A DNA stretch of 64,000 bases, from contig NZ_KB898706.1 in the NCBI RefSeq assembly GCF_000377745.1, positions 697,263 through 761,262 on the forward strand. Direction: 5' to 3'. Source of the DNA: Gilvimarinus chinensis DSM 19667 (GTDB lineage: Bacteria; Pseudomonadota; Gammaproteobacteria; Pseudomonadales; Cellvibrionaceae). Below are positions 9,718 through 18,414 of this stretch, piece by piece. A program made the position numbers and the translations under genes. The notes below the pieces were generated by a model. It had not been told where the DNA came from. It ran no database searches and was given only the letters and a program-made list of their open reading frames with translations. How positions within the stretch are numbered: the first letter of the stretch is position 1; each line of letters begins with the position of its first letter.

Positions 9718-10781
9718 GAATCTAACCCTATGCGTTCCAGTTGGTAGTGGCCGCTGAGTACATTGCTCCACCAGTGTTGGTTATCGAGGTACCACTGCAC
9801 GGTTTTACGCAGACCTGTTTCGAAGGTTTCCTGGGGACGCCAGCCGAGTTCTTTATCGATTTTCGATGCGTCGATGGCGTAGCGCAAGTCGTGGCCCGGA
9901 CGATCTTTGACAAACGTAATCAGGTCCTTGTAGCGGGCTATGCTGCTTGGTTTTTGCTCGCTGGCCAATTCTTCGAGGAGGTCGCACAGCAGGTGCACAA
10001 CGTCAATGTTGCGTTTCTCGTTGTGGCCGCCGATGTTGTAGGTTTCGCCAATTTCTCCTTCCAGCAGTACCTTTACCAATGCGCGAGCGTGATCTTCGAC
10101 ATACAGCCAGTCGCGGATTTGATTGCCGTCTCCGTAAATCGGTAAGGGTTTACCCGCAAGCGCACTGAGTATCATGTGTGGGATAAACTTTTCCGGGAAG
10201 TGATACGGGCCGTAGTTGTTGGAGCAGTTGGTCACCACGGTGGGTAGCTTGTATGTGCGCTGCCAGGCTCTTACCAAGTGGTCAGAACTGGCTTTGCTGG
10301 CCGAATAGGGTGAGCTGGGGGCGTACGATGTGGTTTCGGTGAACAGGTCGTCGGTGCCTTCCAGGTCTCCGTAGACTTCATCGGTGGAAACGTGATGGAA
10401 GCGAAAGCGTGCTTTAGCATCATCGGGCAGCCCATCAAAATAACGCCGTGATTGCTCCAGCAAGGTATAGGTGCCAATAATATTGGTTTGAATAAATTCG
10501 CCAGCGTTGGTGATGGAGCGGTCCACATGGCTTTCGGCCGCCAAGTGCATAATCGCATCGGGTTGATGCTTGGCAAACACACCTGCAATGGCAATAGCAT
10601 CACAGATGTCCACCTGCTCAAACTGGTAGCGGTCGCTATCGGATACCTCCGTCAGCGACTCTAGGTTGCCAGCGTAGGTGAGCTTATCCAGGTTGATGAC
10701 GCGATGGTCGGTGTGGTTGATAAGGTATCTGATGACGGCAGATCCGATAAAACCTGCGCCTCCGGTAACAATAATATTCAT
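9714..10781 (-). CDS. rfbB: dTDP-glucose 4,6-dehydratase
   Basis: An NAD-dependent short-chain dehydratase converting dTDP-glucose to dTDP-4-dehydro-6-deoxyglucose. The 355-residue length is typical. It shows the N-terminal G-G-A-G-F-I-G-S loop, [18 protein letters not shown] and the catalytic Y-S-A-S-K pair at about residue 160. It is the first gene of the rfbBACD-GT2 operon. The 175 bases to the divergent trpG gene must hold both promoters, but I could not identify a convincing -35/-10 pair for either. Confidence 0.95.
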   Translation of the reverse strand: MNIIVTGGAGFIGSAVIRYLINHTDHRVINLDKLTYAGNLESLTEVSDSDRYQFEQVDICDAIAIAGVFAKHQPDAIMHLAAESHVDRSITNAGEFIQTNIIGTYTLLEQSRRYFDGLPDDAKARFRFHHVSTDEVYGDLEGTDDLFTETTSYAPSSPYSASKASSDHLVRAWQRTYKLPTVVTNCSNNYGPYHFPEKFIPHMILSALAGKPLPIYGDGNQIRDWLYVEDHARALVKVLLEGEIGETYNIGGHNEKRNIDVVHLLCDLLEELASEQKPSSIARYKDLITFVKDRPGHDLRYAIDASKIDKELGWRPQETFETGLRKTVQWYLDNQHWWSNVLSGHYQLERIGLDS

Positions 10782-10956
10782 TGCGTTCGCGGTTATCCGT
10801 TAAAGGTTTCCATTCTGGCCGAGCGTGGTTGCAAGGGCGACATCATACCTTATGGCCCCGACTCAGAGTAGTAACAAGATGTTCACCGTGTCCCAGGCCT
10901 TGAATTTCCGGCCGTCAGCGCCTAGCATTTCGCTCTTGCTCGCCATAGGCTCTGCC

Positions 10957-11553
10957 ATGCTGTTGATGATCGACAACTATGATTCTTTCACCTATAACCT
11001 GGTCCATTACTTTGAAGAGCTGGGGGCCGAGGTCGAGGTGCGTCGAAACGACTGCCTGGGCCTGGATGAAATAGCTCAGTTGGGCCCGCAAGCCATGGTG
11101 ATTTCTCCGGGGCCGGGACGGCCTGCAGAGGCGGGTATCTGCGTGCAGGCGATCAGGGCGTTTTCTGGTAAAATTCCCATTCTTGGTGTTTGTCTTGGGC
11201 ATCAATGCATTGCCGAGGCTTTTGGTGGTTCAGTGGTTCAAGCCCATCAGGTAATGCACGGCAAAACATGCCAGCTACAGCATGGCGGTGCTGGTGTGTT
11301 CAAAGGCCTGGATAACCCGCTCACGGTTACACGCTATCACTCGTTGGTGGTTGATGAATCCTCTTTACCGGCTGATTTTGAAGTGACGAGCTGGAGTGTT
11401 AACCAGATAGGGGCGCGTGAGGTAATGGGGTTTCGCCACCGTGAATATATCCTTGAGGGTGTTCAGTTTCACCCAGAGTCGATAAAAACCGAACAGGGCC
11501 ACGAGCTCTTACAGAACTTCTTACAACAATCCGGCAGTCAGCAGAGGGGCTAA
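10957..11553 (+). CDS. trpG: Anthranilate/aminodeoxychorismate synthase glutaminase subunit
   Basis: The glutamine amidotransferase half of anthranilate synthase (often shared with p-aminobenzoate synthesis). The family start is [12 protein letters not shown] at 10957; the open frame extends 44 codons upstream but these residues do not match the family. The 198 residues show the class I triad: Cys in G-V-C-L-G-H-Q at about residue 79, and His and Glu in V-Q-F-H-P-E-S near residue 170. The stop is 3 bases before trpD. No trpE is in the window, so the partner subunit is encoded elsewhere, as in many gammaproteobacteria with split trp genes. Confidence 0.95.
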   Translation: MLLMIDNYDSFTYNLVHYFEELGAEVEVRRNDCLGLDEIAQLGPQAMVISPGPGRPAEAGICVQAIRAFSGKIPILGVCLGHQCIAEAFGGSVVQAHQVMHGKTCQLQHGGAGVFKGLDNPLTVTRYHSLVVDESSLPADFEVTSWSVNQIGAREVMGFRHREYILEGVQFHPESIKTEQGHELLQNFLQQSGSQQRG

Positions 11554-11556
11554 TCC

Positions 11557-12588
11557 GTGGACATAAAGCAAGCGTTAGCGCAAATCGTGGCTCAGGTGGA
11601 TTTGTCGACTGATGAAATGATACAGGTTATGCGTCAAGTCATGACCGGTGAGGCAACTTCGGCCCAGATAGGTGCGCTGCTAATGGGGTTGCGTATGAAA
11701 GGTGAGACCCTTGACGAAATTACTGGCGCCGCGACAGTTATGCGTGAATTGGCAAGCCGAGTTGAAATAAACGCTGAGAACTTGGTCGATACCTGTGGCA
11801 CCGGCGGTGATGGCGCTAATTTGTTTAATGTCTCTACCGCCAGTGCTTTTGTGGTGGCGGCAGCCGGGGGCAGTGTTGCCAAGCACGGTAATCGCTCGGT
11901 ATCCAGCTCTACCGGAAGCGCTGATCTGCTGGAGGCGGCAGGTGTAAACCTTAATTTAACTGCTGAGCAAGTGGCTCGCAGCGTTGAAGAGCTGGGAGTG
12001 GGGTTTATGTTTGCCCCAGCTCATCACAGAGCAATGAAGCACGCCATCGGCCCCCGCAAAGAGCTGGGCCTGCGCACCATCTTTAACATGTTGGGGCCTA
12101 TGACAAACCCCGCCAATGTTAAGCGCCAGGTAATAGGTGTGTTCAGCGATAAGCTATGCCGTCCTATGGCCGAGGTGCTAAGTAGACTTGGTAGCGAGCA
12201 CGTTCTGGTGGTACACGCCGCCGATGGTCTGGATGAAATATCCCTCGCCCGTGAAACCCATGTGGCCGAGTTAAAAGCTGGCGAAGTGCGTGAATATCAA
12301 ATCAAGCCCGAAGACTTTAACATCAGTAGCCAAAGTTTAATTGGGCTTGCGGTGGAGAGCGCCGAGCAATCTTTAGCTTTAATCCAAAATGCGTTGGCGC
12401 GTAAACCCGATGCCGTAGGGCAGAAAGCCGCTGACATTATTGCACTGAATGCAGGCGCTGCCATTTACGTAAGCGGAATCGCAGACTCTCTTGTAGAGGG
12501 TGTATCGATGGCCCAGGATGCCATAGGGTCTGGTTTGGCCGGTGAAAAGCTTAACGAATTAGCAGCGTTTACGCAGTGCTTTGCTTAA
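11557..12588 (+). CDS. trpD: Anthranilate phosphoribosyltransferase
   Basis: Transfers the phosphoribosyl group of PRPP to anthranilate, step two of tryptophan synthesis. The 343-residue length is standard. It starts at GTG (11557), right after trpG. The key motifs are the D-T-C-G-T-G-G-D-G glycine-rich PRPP loop (about residues 79-87), K-H-G-N-R-S-V-S-S near 109-117 and G-P-M-T-N-P-A near 180. It belongs to the trpGDC operon. Confidence 0.96.
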   Translation: MDIKQALAQIVAQVDLSTDEMIQVMRQVMTGEATSAQIGALLMGLRMKGETLDEITGAATVMRELASRVEINAENLVDTCGTGGDGANLFNVSTASAFVVAAAGGSVAKHGNRSVSSSTGSADLLEAAGVNLNLTAEQVARSVEELGVGFMFAPAHHRAMKHAIGPRKELGLRTIFNMLGPMTNPANVKRQVIGVFSDKLCRPMAEVLSRLGSEHVLVVHAADGLDEISLARETHVAELKAGEVREYQIKPEDFNISSQSLIGLAVESAEQSLALIQNALARKPDAVGQKAADIIALNAGAAIYVSGIADSLVEGVSMAQDAIGSGLAGEKLNELAAFTQCFA

Positions 12589-12612
12589 TAAATCAACTGA
12601 ATTGAAAATGTT

Positions 12613-13413
12613 ATGTCGGACACTCCTACGATTTTAAAGAACATTATCGCCCGTAAATGGGAAGAAATTGCCGAGCGAAAGACACTGGTTAGTGCCTCAG
12701 AGCTTGAAAAAAAAGCGGCATTGCAACCTGAGACCCGGGGGTTTGTACATGCATTAGAGGCAAAAGTGGCTGCGGGTGAGGCAGCGGTTATTGCTGAAAT
12801 TAAAAAGGCATCTCCCAGCAAGGGGGTTATTCGTGAAGACTTTGTTCCCGCAGAGCTTGCGCAAAGCTATGAGCGTGGTGGGGCTGCCTGTTTATCGGTG
12901 TTAACCGACAAAGATTTCTTTCAAGGATGTGATACCTACTTACAGCAAGCTCGTGCGGCAGTAACCCTGCCGGTTATACGCAAAGATTTTCTGGTGGACG
13001 AGTACCAACTGCTTGAGGCTCGTGCCATGGGGGCTGATTGTGTGTTGCTGATTGTTGCCGCATTGACGGCGCAGAGGCTCACAGAGTTGAATCAATTTGC
13101 TCTCGATTTAGGTTTAGATGTTTTGGTTGAAGTGCACGATAAAGCAGAGCTGGATATTGCTTTAACGTTACCGAATAAATTAATAGGGATTAATAATCGC
13201 AATCTGCATACCTTTGAAGTCAGTTTAGAGACCACCTTCCAGCTTCTGCCTCATATCGATAAGGAGCGGTTAGTTGTGACAGAAAGTGGTATTTTATCGC
13301 CTTCTGATGTGGCTTTAATGCGTCAGGCCGATGTCAATGCCTTCTTGGTGGGTGAGGCTTTTATGCGTCAGGCTGATCCTGGTAAAAGTTTGCAAGAGTT
13401 TTTTTCCGAGTAA
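12613..13413 (+). CDS. trpC: Indole-3-glycerol phosphate synthase
   Basis: A TIM-barrel enzyme closing the indole ring from CdRP. The 266-residue protein is a stand-alone TrpC, not fused to TrpF. Signatures are [11 protein letters not shown] (catalytic Lys), [23 protein letters not shown] and V-T-E-S-G-I. It follows trpD by 24 bases. The convergent chemoreceptor ends 39 bases downstream; I see no strong hairpin terminator between them. Confidence 0.96.
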   Translation: MSDTPTILKNIIARKWEEIAERKTLVSASELEKKAALQPETRGFVHALEAKVAAGEAAVIAEIKKASPSKGVIREDFVPAELAQSYERGGAACLSVLTDKDFFQGCDTYLQQARAAVTLPVIRKDFLVDEYQLLEARAMGADCVLLIVAALTAQRLTELNQFALDLGLDVLVEVHDKAELDIALTLPNKLIGINNRNLHTFEVSLETTFQLLPHIDKERLVVTESGILSPSDVALMRQADVNAFLVGEAFMRQADPGKSLQEFFSE

Positions 13414-13452
13414 TTCAGTAATTCGACCCCTGCGTTAAGATTGATGCTGGCT

Positions 13453-15075
13453 TTATAGGCGGAATTGCTCCAGTTGGTGGCTAAGGCGGTGAGTGGCGTG
13501 GCGAATTTGTCGAGAGCTGTCTAGTGCCCCTTGCGCCGTATTTTTGGCATTAATGGACAGCTCTTCCACCTGGCTTACGTACTGTAAAATAAGGCCGCTG
13601 GCTTCGACGTGCTCTGCCATAGCCTGCCCAATATGCGATACGATGTCCTCGACCACTTTGGTTTCTTCACGAATGGATTCTACCGTGGCTCCTCCTTGTT
13701 TGGTTTGCTCAATGCCTTGTTGTAATTCTTTTACCATCGTGTCCATTTGACTTTTGCTGTCACGGCTGCTGTATTGAACCGCATTGATTGAGCTTGAAAT
13801 CTCTTCGGTGGCTTGAGTGGTACGCGACGCCAGTTGACGCACTTCATCAGCCACCACGGCAAAGCCGCGACCTTGTTCACCAGCGCGGGCAGCTTCAATC
13901 GCGGCATTAAGCGCGAGTAAATTGGTTTGTTCTGCCACCGCCGTGATGACAGATACCACCGCAGAAATACTGTCGATTTTTGCGGCCAGTTCATCAATGC
14001 TTTGCTGTGTTGAGGCGACTGTCTGATCAATATCGGTGAAGCGAGCAACAGCACTGGCAATGGCTAGGCGGCCTGACTCTGAAGTTTGTGAGGCCGCGTG
14101 GGTTTGGCTGCGAGCTTTCTCCGCTTCGCTCATTGCCTGCATGGTCTGTTGGTTAAACTCTTCAGCCACGCTGGCAATTTTTGTTGTTGCTTCGCTTTGC
14201 TCTTCAGCCATTGTGCTGCTGGCCTGGGCTTTGCCCACCATGTCATCGCTAATGCCATTTAAGGTTTGTGCGGCAGAGGTCATGGTCGCCATCATTTCAC
14301 GTAGGCCGTGGCGCATTTTCAACACTGAAGCGTAAATGCTGTCCTCTGGAGCGAGATGAACTGGATCATTTTCACTCAAGTCGCCTCCGGCCACTTTACG
14401 CACCAGCTGCAAAACTTCATTCAACTCGCCGCCTAACCCTTTTTGGATACCGCTAACAGCCAGGTGAACAGGAATAACTATCAGTAAAATAATGACCAGG
14501 CAGATCAGCAATTGATTACTAGCGCTAGCCCAGAAACGTTGATTCACCTCGTTAAAACCAATACCTGTTCCCACAATCCAACCCCAGCGGGGGGTGCGTT
14601 GAGCAATGGACAGCTTCTCTTCTACAGATCCATCGGCTTGACGTTGCGACCAAGGGTATTGGGCCAGCCCGCCGTTGGCCTGCTCAAGGGCTTGTAACAT
14701 GATATGTCCGACACTGTTACTGTCGGCGTCTTTAAATTCGTGAAAGCTGGTGTTGTGCAGTTCGGGGTCGAGAGGGGCGGCGATAAAATCGAGGTTTTGA
14801 TCGGCTACGTAAACGTATTCTGAGTCGTGATAGATATTTTGACGAAGTAATGCTGTGGCAGTTTCCTGGGCTTGCAGGTCGGTGATGGCACCGCTGGCCG
14901 CGAGTCGTTCCATCTCGGTGACCGTAGAATAGGTGCTTGCGAGCAGCTGTTTTACCCGCGCTTCGTTATCGAGGCTGGTAGCTTGGCGTAATGTCCATAA
15001 CCCTACGCTAACAATGATCAGTAAGCCTGCTAATATCAGGCCGGATAAAACCCACATTTTACAGCGCAGTGTCAT
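13453..15075 (-). CDS. Methyl-accepting chemotaxis protein with single Cache domain
   Basis: A 540-residue transmembrane chemoreceptor. The first TM is at about residues 8-28, followed by a periplasmic sCache_2-type sensor at about 35-185 (Y-V-Y-V-A-D and the W-G-W-I-V-G-T-G closing motif), a second TM at ~188-208, a HAMP-like linker, and the conserved signalling tip with [19 protein letters not shown]. The start ATG at 15075 has a GAGAGG ribosome site. A NagR-type operator lies 62 bases upstream and overlaps a TTGACA -35 box on this strand, so the gene probably belongs to the GlcNAc regulon, much as a nag-linked chemoreceptor is known in Shewanella. The ligand is inferred to be GlcNAc or a chitin product. 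Confidence 0.92.
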   Translation of the reverse strand: MTLRCKMWVLSGLILAGLLIIVSVGLWTLRQATSLDNEARVKQLLASTYSTVTEMERLAASGAITDLQAQETATALLRQNIYHDSEYVYVADQNLDFIAAPLDPELHNTSFHEFKDADSNSVGHIMLQALEQANGGLAQYPWSQRQADGSVEEKLSIAQRTPRWGWIVGTGIGFNEVNQRFWASASNQLLICLVIILLIVIPVHLAVSGIQKGLGGELNEVLQLVRKVAGGDLSENDPVHLAPEDSIYASVLKMRHGLREMMATMTSAAQTLNGISDDMVGKAQASSTMAEEQSEATTKIASVAEEFNQQTMQAMSEAEKARSQTHAASQTSESGRLAIASAVARFTDIDQTVASTQQSIDELAAKIDSISAVVSVITAVAEQTNLLALNAAIEAARAGEQGRGFAVVADEVRQLASRTTQATEEISSSINAVQYSSRDSKSQMDTMVKELQQGIEQTKQGGATVESIREETKVVEDIVSHIGQAMAEHVEASGLILQYVSQVEELSINAKNTAQGALDSSRQIRHATHRLSHQLEQFRL

Positions 15076-15136
15076 GCCAGCCTCTCTTTTTTAGTGCTCG
15101 ATGTAGTAGACAGTTTCGTCAAGGTAAACAAATGGT

Positions 15137-15150
15137 GGACAACGTTGTCA
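15137..15150. promoter_or_regulatory. NagR-type operator 1 (chemoreceptor side)
   Basis: The core GACAACGTTGTC at 15138-15149 is a perfect palindrome with the central CG typical of LacI-family operators. Read on the minus strand it contains TTGACA (15151-15146), a consensus -35 box for the chemoreceptor gene, so a bound repressor would block polymerase. The -10 is weak (TTTACC at 17 bp spacing). Confidence 0.82.
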
Positions 15151-15345
15151 ATATATTGTGGCGCAATATTCCTCTTGCGTTTAAGACGTAGAAAAGACTT
15201 AGGTGTTTGGCTATATAGAAGATTTTAAATTGGTGCAATTTACAGAGTGTGCGCCCCCATTTTGTGCGCTGGTGGCGTAAAGTTTTATTGAGGCTTGTTT
15301 GGCAACGGCTAATTTAGGTGGTAATAAGCGTTCTTTCGTGTATTC

Positions 15346-15359
15346 TGACAACGTTGTCT
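15346..15359. promoter_or_regulatory. NagR-type operator 2 (hexosaminidase)
   Basis: A second perfect GACAACGTTGTC at 15347-15358, 65 bases upstream of the hexosaminidase start. A TATTCT immediately upstream (15341-15346) could be a -10 box, which would place the operator over the transcription start; no good -35 supports this. Confidence 0.82.
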
Positions 15360-15423
15360 GTTTGCTCGGGCTTGGGGTCAGGCTTAGATTTCGTGTAAGT
15401 AAATGATAAAGAGGAAAATAACA

Positions 15424-17985
15424 ATGAAGCGACTGATTGCATGGCTGGCGGTAGCTGGCTGTTCTGTGGCGCAGGCGGCTGAATGGTCTCAGACCCAGCT
15501 GGCGACGTTTACCGATTCGGCCGAACTGACGTTTGCCGTAGTCTCTAATTTCAATGAGCAGGGTAAGCAGATGCAGCTTACCTTGGACAACCAGTCAGAG
15601 CTGAGTATGCCCGCGTCAGGTTGGGCGGTTTACTTTCACTCGGTGAGAAAAATTGCGCCGCTGGTGGATCAGCCCGTACAAATTGAGCATGTTCAGGGAG
15701 ATTTACACCGCCTGGTTCCTACCGAGAATTTTGCAGGGCTCAAGCCTGGCGCTGCGCTCAACGTTCTTTATCAACCTTCCGCGCACATGGTGAGTTACAC
15801 CGATTTTATGCCGCGTTCGTTTATGGTGGCGGATGGGTTAAACGCTGAGGTTTTTGCCAATACCGATACGGAAGATATGACCGCGTTTGTGGCACCTATT
15901 GTTAAGCCTGAACAGCAGTTGCGAAATCCGCAAGATAACTACCAGATTGCCACAGCGCAAAGCCGCTATCATCAAAATGCCGATCTGGCGACGATTGATA
16001 AAGACGCGGTTACACGGCGTATTATTCCAGCCCCGGTTTCCATGCAGACCCATCGCGGAGAGGCACTGCTGAGTGCTGAGTGGCAACTGCGTTACGCTGG
16101 AAGTTTAAAAACAGAGGCGGAGTATTTAAACACTCGCTTGCAAGAGTTGTATGGCTTTACCTTGCCGTTGCAGGCTGATCATGTTCCTTCGCAAGGCCCT
16201 ACAATCTTTCTTCGTGCTACCGGGCAGGGTGAAAAAAAGCTGCCAGTACCAGAGGCGGCAGAATCTTATGTCGTTAAAATTGACGATGACCGTATTGTGA
16301 TTGATGGTCGAGATGCTGCAGGTGCCTTTTATGGTGTGCAAAGTTTGCTGGCGCTGGCTCACAAAACAGACAAAGGGGTAAGCGTTAAAAACGCCAGCAT
16401 CAGCGATAGCCCACGCGCTGGGTGGCGCGGTATGCATTACGATATGGGGCGCAACTTTCATGGCCAAGAGGTGACCCTGCGGCTTATTGAGCAGATGGGG
16501 CGTTATAAGCTCAATAAGTTGCACATGCACTTAACCGAAGATGAAGGTTGGCGTTTAGAGATTCCGGGGTTGCCCGAGCTGACCGAAGTAGGGGCTAACC
16601 GCTGTTTTGATTTAGAAGAAACCCAATGTTTGTTGACCCAGCTAGGCACTGGACCTGACTCCAGTGGCTCAGGTAACGGTTTTTACAGTAAAGCAGACTT
16701 TGTTGAAATCTTACGCTATGCCGCTGCCCGTCATATCGAGGTTATCCCTGAAATTGATATGCCGGGACACGCTCGGGCGGCCGTAAAGGCGATGGACGCC
16801 CGCTACACTAAGCTCATACAGGCAGGGGATGAGGCCGGTGCAAAAGAGTATTTGCTGGCTGACCCCGAGGATGCGTCTGAGTATCTTACCGTACAGAACT
16901 ACACCGATAACTCCATTAATGTCTGCCTGGAATCCACCTATCGGTTTGTCGATAAGGTGATCTACGAGCTGCAACAAATGTATCGCGAAGCGGGCCTGAA
17001 ACTGTCCACCTTTCACATGGGGGGCGATGAAGTGGGTAAGGGTTCCTGGAGTGCCTCGCCTGTTTGTCAGCAGCTGTTTGCCCGCGAACTGGGGGTGGCC
17101 GGGCCCGCCGATTTAAAGCCTTACTTTGTCAGTCGTGTTTCTGAGCTGGCCAGTGAACGAGGTTTGGATTTAGCTGGCTGGGAAGACGGTTTGATGTATG
17201 ACCCCACTAACACCTTTAATCGTAAGCAGTTTGTGAACGACCATGTGATCGCCAATGCCTGGGATAATATTTGGGAGTGGGGTGTGGCCGACCGGGCTTA
17301 TCGCCTGGCCAATAACGGCTACCAGGTGGTTTTATCACACGCCACACATTTGTATTTTGATCACCCACATGAGGCGCATCCGCAGGAGCGTGGCTATTAC
17401 TGGGCTGCGCGTTATACCGACATCGGCAAAGTGTTTAACTACCTGCCTGATGACATGTATGCCAACGCAGACTTTACCCGTAACGGTGATGCCATTGAAA
17501 ACCTTGAAGCCTTGGTGGGACGTCCGCTGCCGCCATTGCAAAAACCTGAGAACATACTGGGCATTCAGGGGCAGGTATGGAGCGAGACAATCCGCACCGC
17601 AGTTCAGTTGGAGCAAATGATTTACCCGAGAATGATCGTCATGGCGGAGCGTGCCTGGCATAAAGCGCCGTGGGAGGCAACGCGCTCGCAGCAGCAACGC
17701 CAAGCCGACTACCAGGGGTTTTCCAGCGCGCTGTTTGGCCGCGAAATTCCCCGTCTGCAAGCGCAGGGGGCGGCGCTGTATATTCCCCCGCCTGGTGCTC
17801 TTGTAAAAAATGGCTTGGTACAACTTAATAGCTCTTATCCAGAATCCGAGCTTGAATACAGCGTGGATGGTGAGAGCTGGCAGCTTTACCAGCGGCCGTT
17901 CAAGCTGGAGGGTGAGGATCTTTATATCAGAGCGCGGTTAGGTGAGCTAAGTAGTCGCGCAGAGCAAGTAACACTTCATCATTAA
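15424..17985 (+). CDS. Secreted beta-N-acetylhexosaminidase, GH20
   Basis: Removes terminal GlcNAc from chitin oligosaccharides in the periplasm or outside. I start it at the ATG at 15424, preceded by AAGAGGA, rather than the ATG 21 bases upstream; this gives 853 residues and a clean signal peptide ending A-Q-A-A. Domains in order are a CHB_HEX carbohydrate-binding N-terminal domain (~20-150), a GH20b domain (~190-315), the GH20 barrel (~320-770) and a CHB_HEX_C tail. The catalytic pair in H-M-G-G-D-E is D535-E536; substrate aromatics (W-D-N-I-W-E-W) are also there. The family uses substrate-assisted catalysis by the N-acetyl group. The operator upstream places it under NagR. Confidence 0.95.
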   Translation: MKRLIAWLAVAGCSVAQAAEWSQTQLATFTDSAELTFAVVSNFNEQGKQMQLTLDNQSELSMPASGWAVYFHSVRKIAPLVDQPVQIEHVQGDLHRLVPTENFAGLKPGAALNVLYQPSAHMVSYTDFMPRSFMVADGLNAEVFANTDTEDMTAFVAPIVKPEQQLRNPQDNYQIATAQSRYHQNADLATIDKDAVTRRIIPAPVSMQTHRGEALLSAEWQLRYAGSLKTEAEYLNTRLQELYGFTLPLQADHVPSQGPTIFLRATGQGEKKLPVPEAAESYVVKIDDDRIVIDGRDAAGAFYGVQSLLALAHKTDKGVSVKNASISDSPRAGWRGMHYDMGRNFHGQEVTLRLIEQMGRYKLNKLHMHLTEDEGWRLEIPGLPELTEVGANRCFDLEETQCLLTQLGTGPDSSGSGNGFYSKADFVEILRYAAARHIEVIPEIDMPGHARAAVKAMDARYTKLIQAGDEAGAKEYLLADPEDASEYLTVQNYTDNSINVCLESTYRFVDKVIYELQQMYREAGLKLSTFHMGGDEVGKGSWSASPVCQQLFARELGVAGPADLKPYFVSRVSELASERGLDLAGWEDGLMYDPTNTFNRKQFVNDHVIANAWDNIWEWGVADRAYRLANNGYQVVLSHATHLYFDHPHEAHPQERGYYWAARYTDIGKVFNYLPDDMYANADFTRNGDAIENLEALVGRPLPPLQKPENILGIQGQVWSETIRTAVQLEQMIYPRMIVMAERAWHKAPWEATRSQQQRQADYQGFSSALFGREIPRLQAQGAALYIPPPGALVKNGLVQLNSSYPESELEYSVDGESWQLYQRPFKLEGEDLYIRARLGELSSRAEQVTLHH

Positions 17986-18008
17986 GTAGACGTTTGTTTT
18001 ACCTTTCA

Positions 18009-18040
18009 AGCCCGGTCAGGTTTTCTGATCGGGCTTTTTT
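18009..18040 (+). terminator. Rho-independent terminator after hexosaminidase
   Basis: An 11-base stem (18009-18019 with 18025-18035, one G-T pair) closed by a TTTTC-type loop and followed directly by a run of T to 18040. Confidence 0.88.
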
Positions 18041-18200
18041 ATGTGCGCGACCTCTTTTTTCTGTGTCTTTTTGTGGTGCAATAATTAAACAAGCTTGTGC
18101 TTTTTGTTGGTGCGGTTAATCGACGCGTAAATTTTTTTGCATCCTTTAAATGCGATTTTTTTGAGGCGGAAGTTTTTTTAAAAAATCGCTTTAAAACCGT

Positions 18201-18230
18201 TTGACAACGTTGTCATTTAAGCCGTAAAAC
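18201..18230 (+). promoter_or_regulatory. TBDR 1 promoter with overlapping NagR-type operator
   Basis: TTGACA at 18201-18206 and TAAAAC at 18225-18230, 18 bp apart, form a sigma70-like promoter. The operator TGACAACGTTGTCA (18202-18215, perfect palindrome) covers the -35 box and part of the spacer, consistent with repression. The TBDR 2 promoter has the same arrangement and the same TAAAAC. Confidence 0.8.
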
Positions 18231-18414
18231 AATAGCCACTCCCTGAAAAAGCCCAAGGGTTATTTGTTTACTGCATCGTGCGTTGCAGCAGTGCGCAAAA
18301 ACTAACAAGAGGCGAGGGGGACTCAAGTCGGTTGTGGTGCAAAGCAGCAATCACAGACTGTTAACACAACGGCCTGATCGACTTTCCTAAAAGCTTAGAT
18401 GTGAGGATGTGGTT

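Larger units (their letters stand above)
15076..15423. other. Divergent control region, chemoreceptor / hexosaminidase
   Basis: 348 bases between the two divergent starts. It holds two copies of the NagR-type palindrome, one near each gene, with centres 209 bp apart. That leaves room for independent repression or looping. The middle part is AT-rich and shows no other structure I can support. A clear -10 box could not be assigned for either gene. Confidence 0.7.
17986..18414. other. Intergenic region hexosaminidase / TBDR 1
   Basis: 429 bases. It contains the hexosaminidase terminator (18009-18040), an AT-rich stretch, the TBDR 1 promoter with its operator (18201-18230) and a ~180-base untranslated leader ending in GAGGA before the TBDR ATG. 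I see no conserved riboswitch in the leader. Confidence 0.7.

Noticed and set aside
10781-10957. A trp leader peptide or attenuator upstream of trpG
   Set aside because: No short frame with tandem Trp codons followed by a terminator could be found in the gap.
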